A stretch of DNA of 6,673 bases, from positions 1 to 6,673 of the forward strand of contig JAEWIW010000210.1 of assembly GCA_023386855.1 (NCBI GenBank), written 5' to 3'. Below are positions 6,025 through 6,673 of the stretch, piece after piece. The position numbers and the translations under genes are program-made. Below the pieces are notes generated by a model that saw only the letters and a program-made list of their open reading frames with translations, did not search any database and was not told the DNA's origin. Each line of letters begins with the position of its first letter. The first letter of the stretch is position 1. This stretch comes from Bacteroidota bacterium (GTDB lineage: Bacteria; Bacteroidota; Bacteroidia; Chitinophagales; Chitinophagaceae).

Positions 6025-6546
6025 TTATTGTAATACTACAGGTTGTAATTTTTTCCAGGTATTGGTGATGGTGTAATACTTACGCTTTCCTTTGTTGAAT
6101 TCCATCACAACCGCGTTGTTTTTCACAACTTCTTTCAAACGATCACCAGGAGCTATGTCCAGCCTCTCCTTCAAATGAACCCTGTAAACTGTTCCTTTTG
6201 TTTTGGTTAGAATAGTGTCGTTTTGCTGGAATTTACCTGGCTGGCTCCCGGGAACGATCACGGGAGTTTTAATTTCTTCAACTTCTACACGGTAAGGATT
6301 TCCTTCGAGCCAAACCGTTTGTATGGTGGCTTTCCGTGGTAATTTATAAAAATAAATGAAGTAGCTGCCGGAAGGTTTAGCGGGTCTTTCAACTGTCTGC
6401 CCGTTTTCCATGGTCTGCCCTTTTGGAAAGCTTCCTGGCATGGCATTCCGAACAAACGCTTCGAGTTTTACCCTGCGGCATTCTTTCTGAGCAAAAGCGC
6501 TGCTGAAAGTAACCAACAATGCAAAAAGAGTAATGTACAATTTCAT
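6025..6546 (-). CDS. Small secreted protein, function unknown
   Basis: A 173-residue protein with a Sec signal peptide: MKLYITLFALLVTFSSAFA followed by QKEC, with cleavage likely after A-F-A (residue 19). A frame extended to a TTG at 6555 would add only M-R-T in front; the ATG at 6546 starts a normal signal peptide and is preferred. The mature part (~154 residues) has no membrane segment and one cysteine (in KECRR). It is rich in short alternating hydrophobic/charged stretches (GSYFIYFYKL, TIQTVWLEGNPYRVEVEEI, YRVHLKERL, AVVMEFNKGKRKYYTI) that suggest a beta-sheet domain, probably periplasmic. I do not recognise the family. A strong terminator follows about 55 bases after the stop, so its transcript probably ends before the reductase gene. 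Confidence 0.75.
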   Translation of the reverse strand: MKLYITLFALLVTFSSAFAQKECRRVKLEAFVRNAMPGSFPKGQTMENGQTVERPAKPSGSYFIYFYKLPRKATIQTVWLEGNPYRVEVEEIKTPVIVPGSQPGKFQQNDTILTKTKGTVYRVHLKERLDIAPGDRLKEVVKNNAVVMEFNKGKRKYYTITNTWKKLQPVVLQ

Positions 6547-6620
6547 AGTACGCAAATTTGCTGCTCAGATAAAAAAATCTGTAGCCGGTTTAGTTGCAGG
6601 TTCCTGGTATAAAGATGTTA

Positions 6621-6671
6621 TCATTCTTTTAAGAACTTTCTTACAAACTGCTGTTTGTAATCGGTGCTTGA
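6621..6671 (-). CDS. Possible C-terminal end of a gene that runs off the right edge
   Basis: On the minus strand the last 16 codons of a frame open to the right edge read SSTDYKQQFVRKFLKE and end at TGA (6623-6621), a composition typical of a Bacteroidota protein C-terminus. It would lie 74 bases upstream of the secreted-protein ATG on the same strand. A second minus-strand frame is also open from the edge and ends at 6543, overlapping that ATG as ATGA, so the choice between the two cannot be settled from this fragment. The remaining bases 6547-6620 show no other gene. Confidence 0.35.
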   Translation of the reverse strand, partial: SSTDYKQQFVRKFLKE

Positions 6672-6673
6672 GA

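Noticed and set aside
6543..6672. Minus-strand frame open from the right edge, ending in an ATGA overlap with the secreted-protein gene
   Set aside because: The overlap is attractive, but the residues (LKHRLQTAVCKK...) look less protein-like than the competing frame ending at 6621; too short to decide, so it is only mentioned as an alternative.
1..6673. CRISPR array, insertion sequence, tRNA or rRNA
   Set aside because: Reading both strands I found no regularly spaced direct repeats, transposase, terminal repeats or tRNA-like cloverleaf.

Overview
The window looks like a chromosomal segment of a member of the Bacteroidota, most likely near the Chitinophagaceae. The basis is the single-chain (alpha2) glycyl-tRNA synthetase with a typical Bacteroidota N-terminus, the absence of clear Shine-Dalgarno sequences, the Bacteroidota-style lipoprotein signals, and one match to the TAnnTTTG promoter element. 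This placement is inference from protein style; no 16S rRNA or other marker is present.

Layout from left to right. (1) The 3' end of a plus-strand gene, open at the left edge, encodes a protein with a long charged coiled coil. (2) A minus-strand pair follows (transcribed from 2341 down to 555): an MbnP-like lipoprotein and then a di-heme cytochrome c peroxidase of the MauG/MbnH superfamily, joined by a 4-nt ATGA overlap. (3) A plus-strand block reads away from that pair: D-aminoacyl-tRNA deacylase (dtd), a MazG-like nucleotide pyrophosphohydrolase overlapping it by one base (TAATG), and, 123 nt later, glycyl-tRNA synthetase (glyS). A small membrane/coiled-coil protein lies just downstream. 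(4) A minus-strand block meets it tail to tail: a 245-residue ferredoxin-NADP reductase-like flavoprotein, preceded by a strong intrinsic terminator, and a small secreted protein of unknown function. A fragment of another minus-strand reading frame reaches the right edge.

The most interesting content is region 2. In methanotrophs MbnH, a MauG-like di-heme enzyme, oxidises the first tryptophan of a WxW motif in its partner MbnP to kynurenine, which then helps bind Cu(I). Both halves are visible here: the MbnP-like protein has W143-T-W145, and its coupled partner has two CxxCH haem sites and a tyrosine (Y293) where MauG-type enzymes carry the axial tyrosine. No methanobactin genes are visible, so this would be a stand-alone copper-binding pair, probably anchored in the cell envelope by lipids. 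Region 3 groups translation quality-control and housekeeping functions: Dtd removes D-amino acids and misplaced glycine from tRNA, and GlyRS charges tRNA-Gly. The remaining genes are ordinary or unrecognised.
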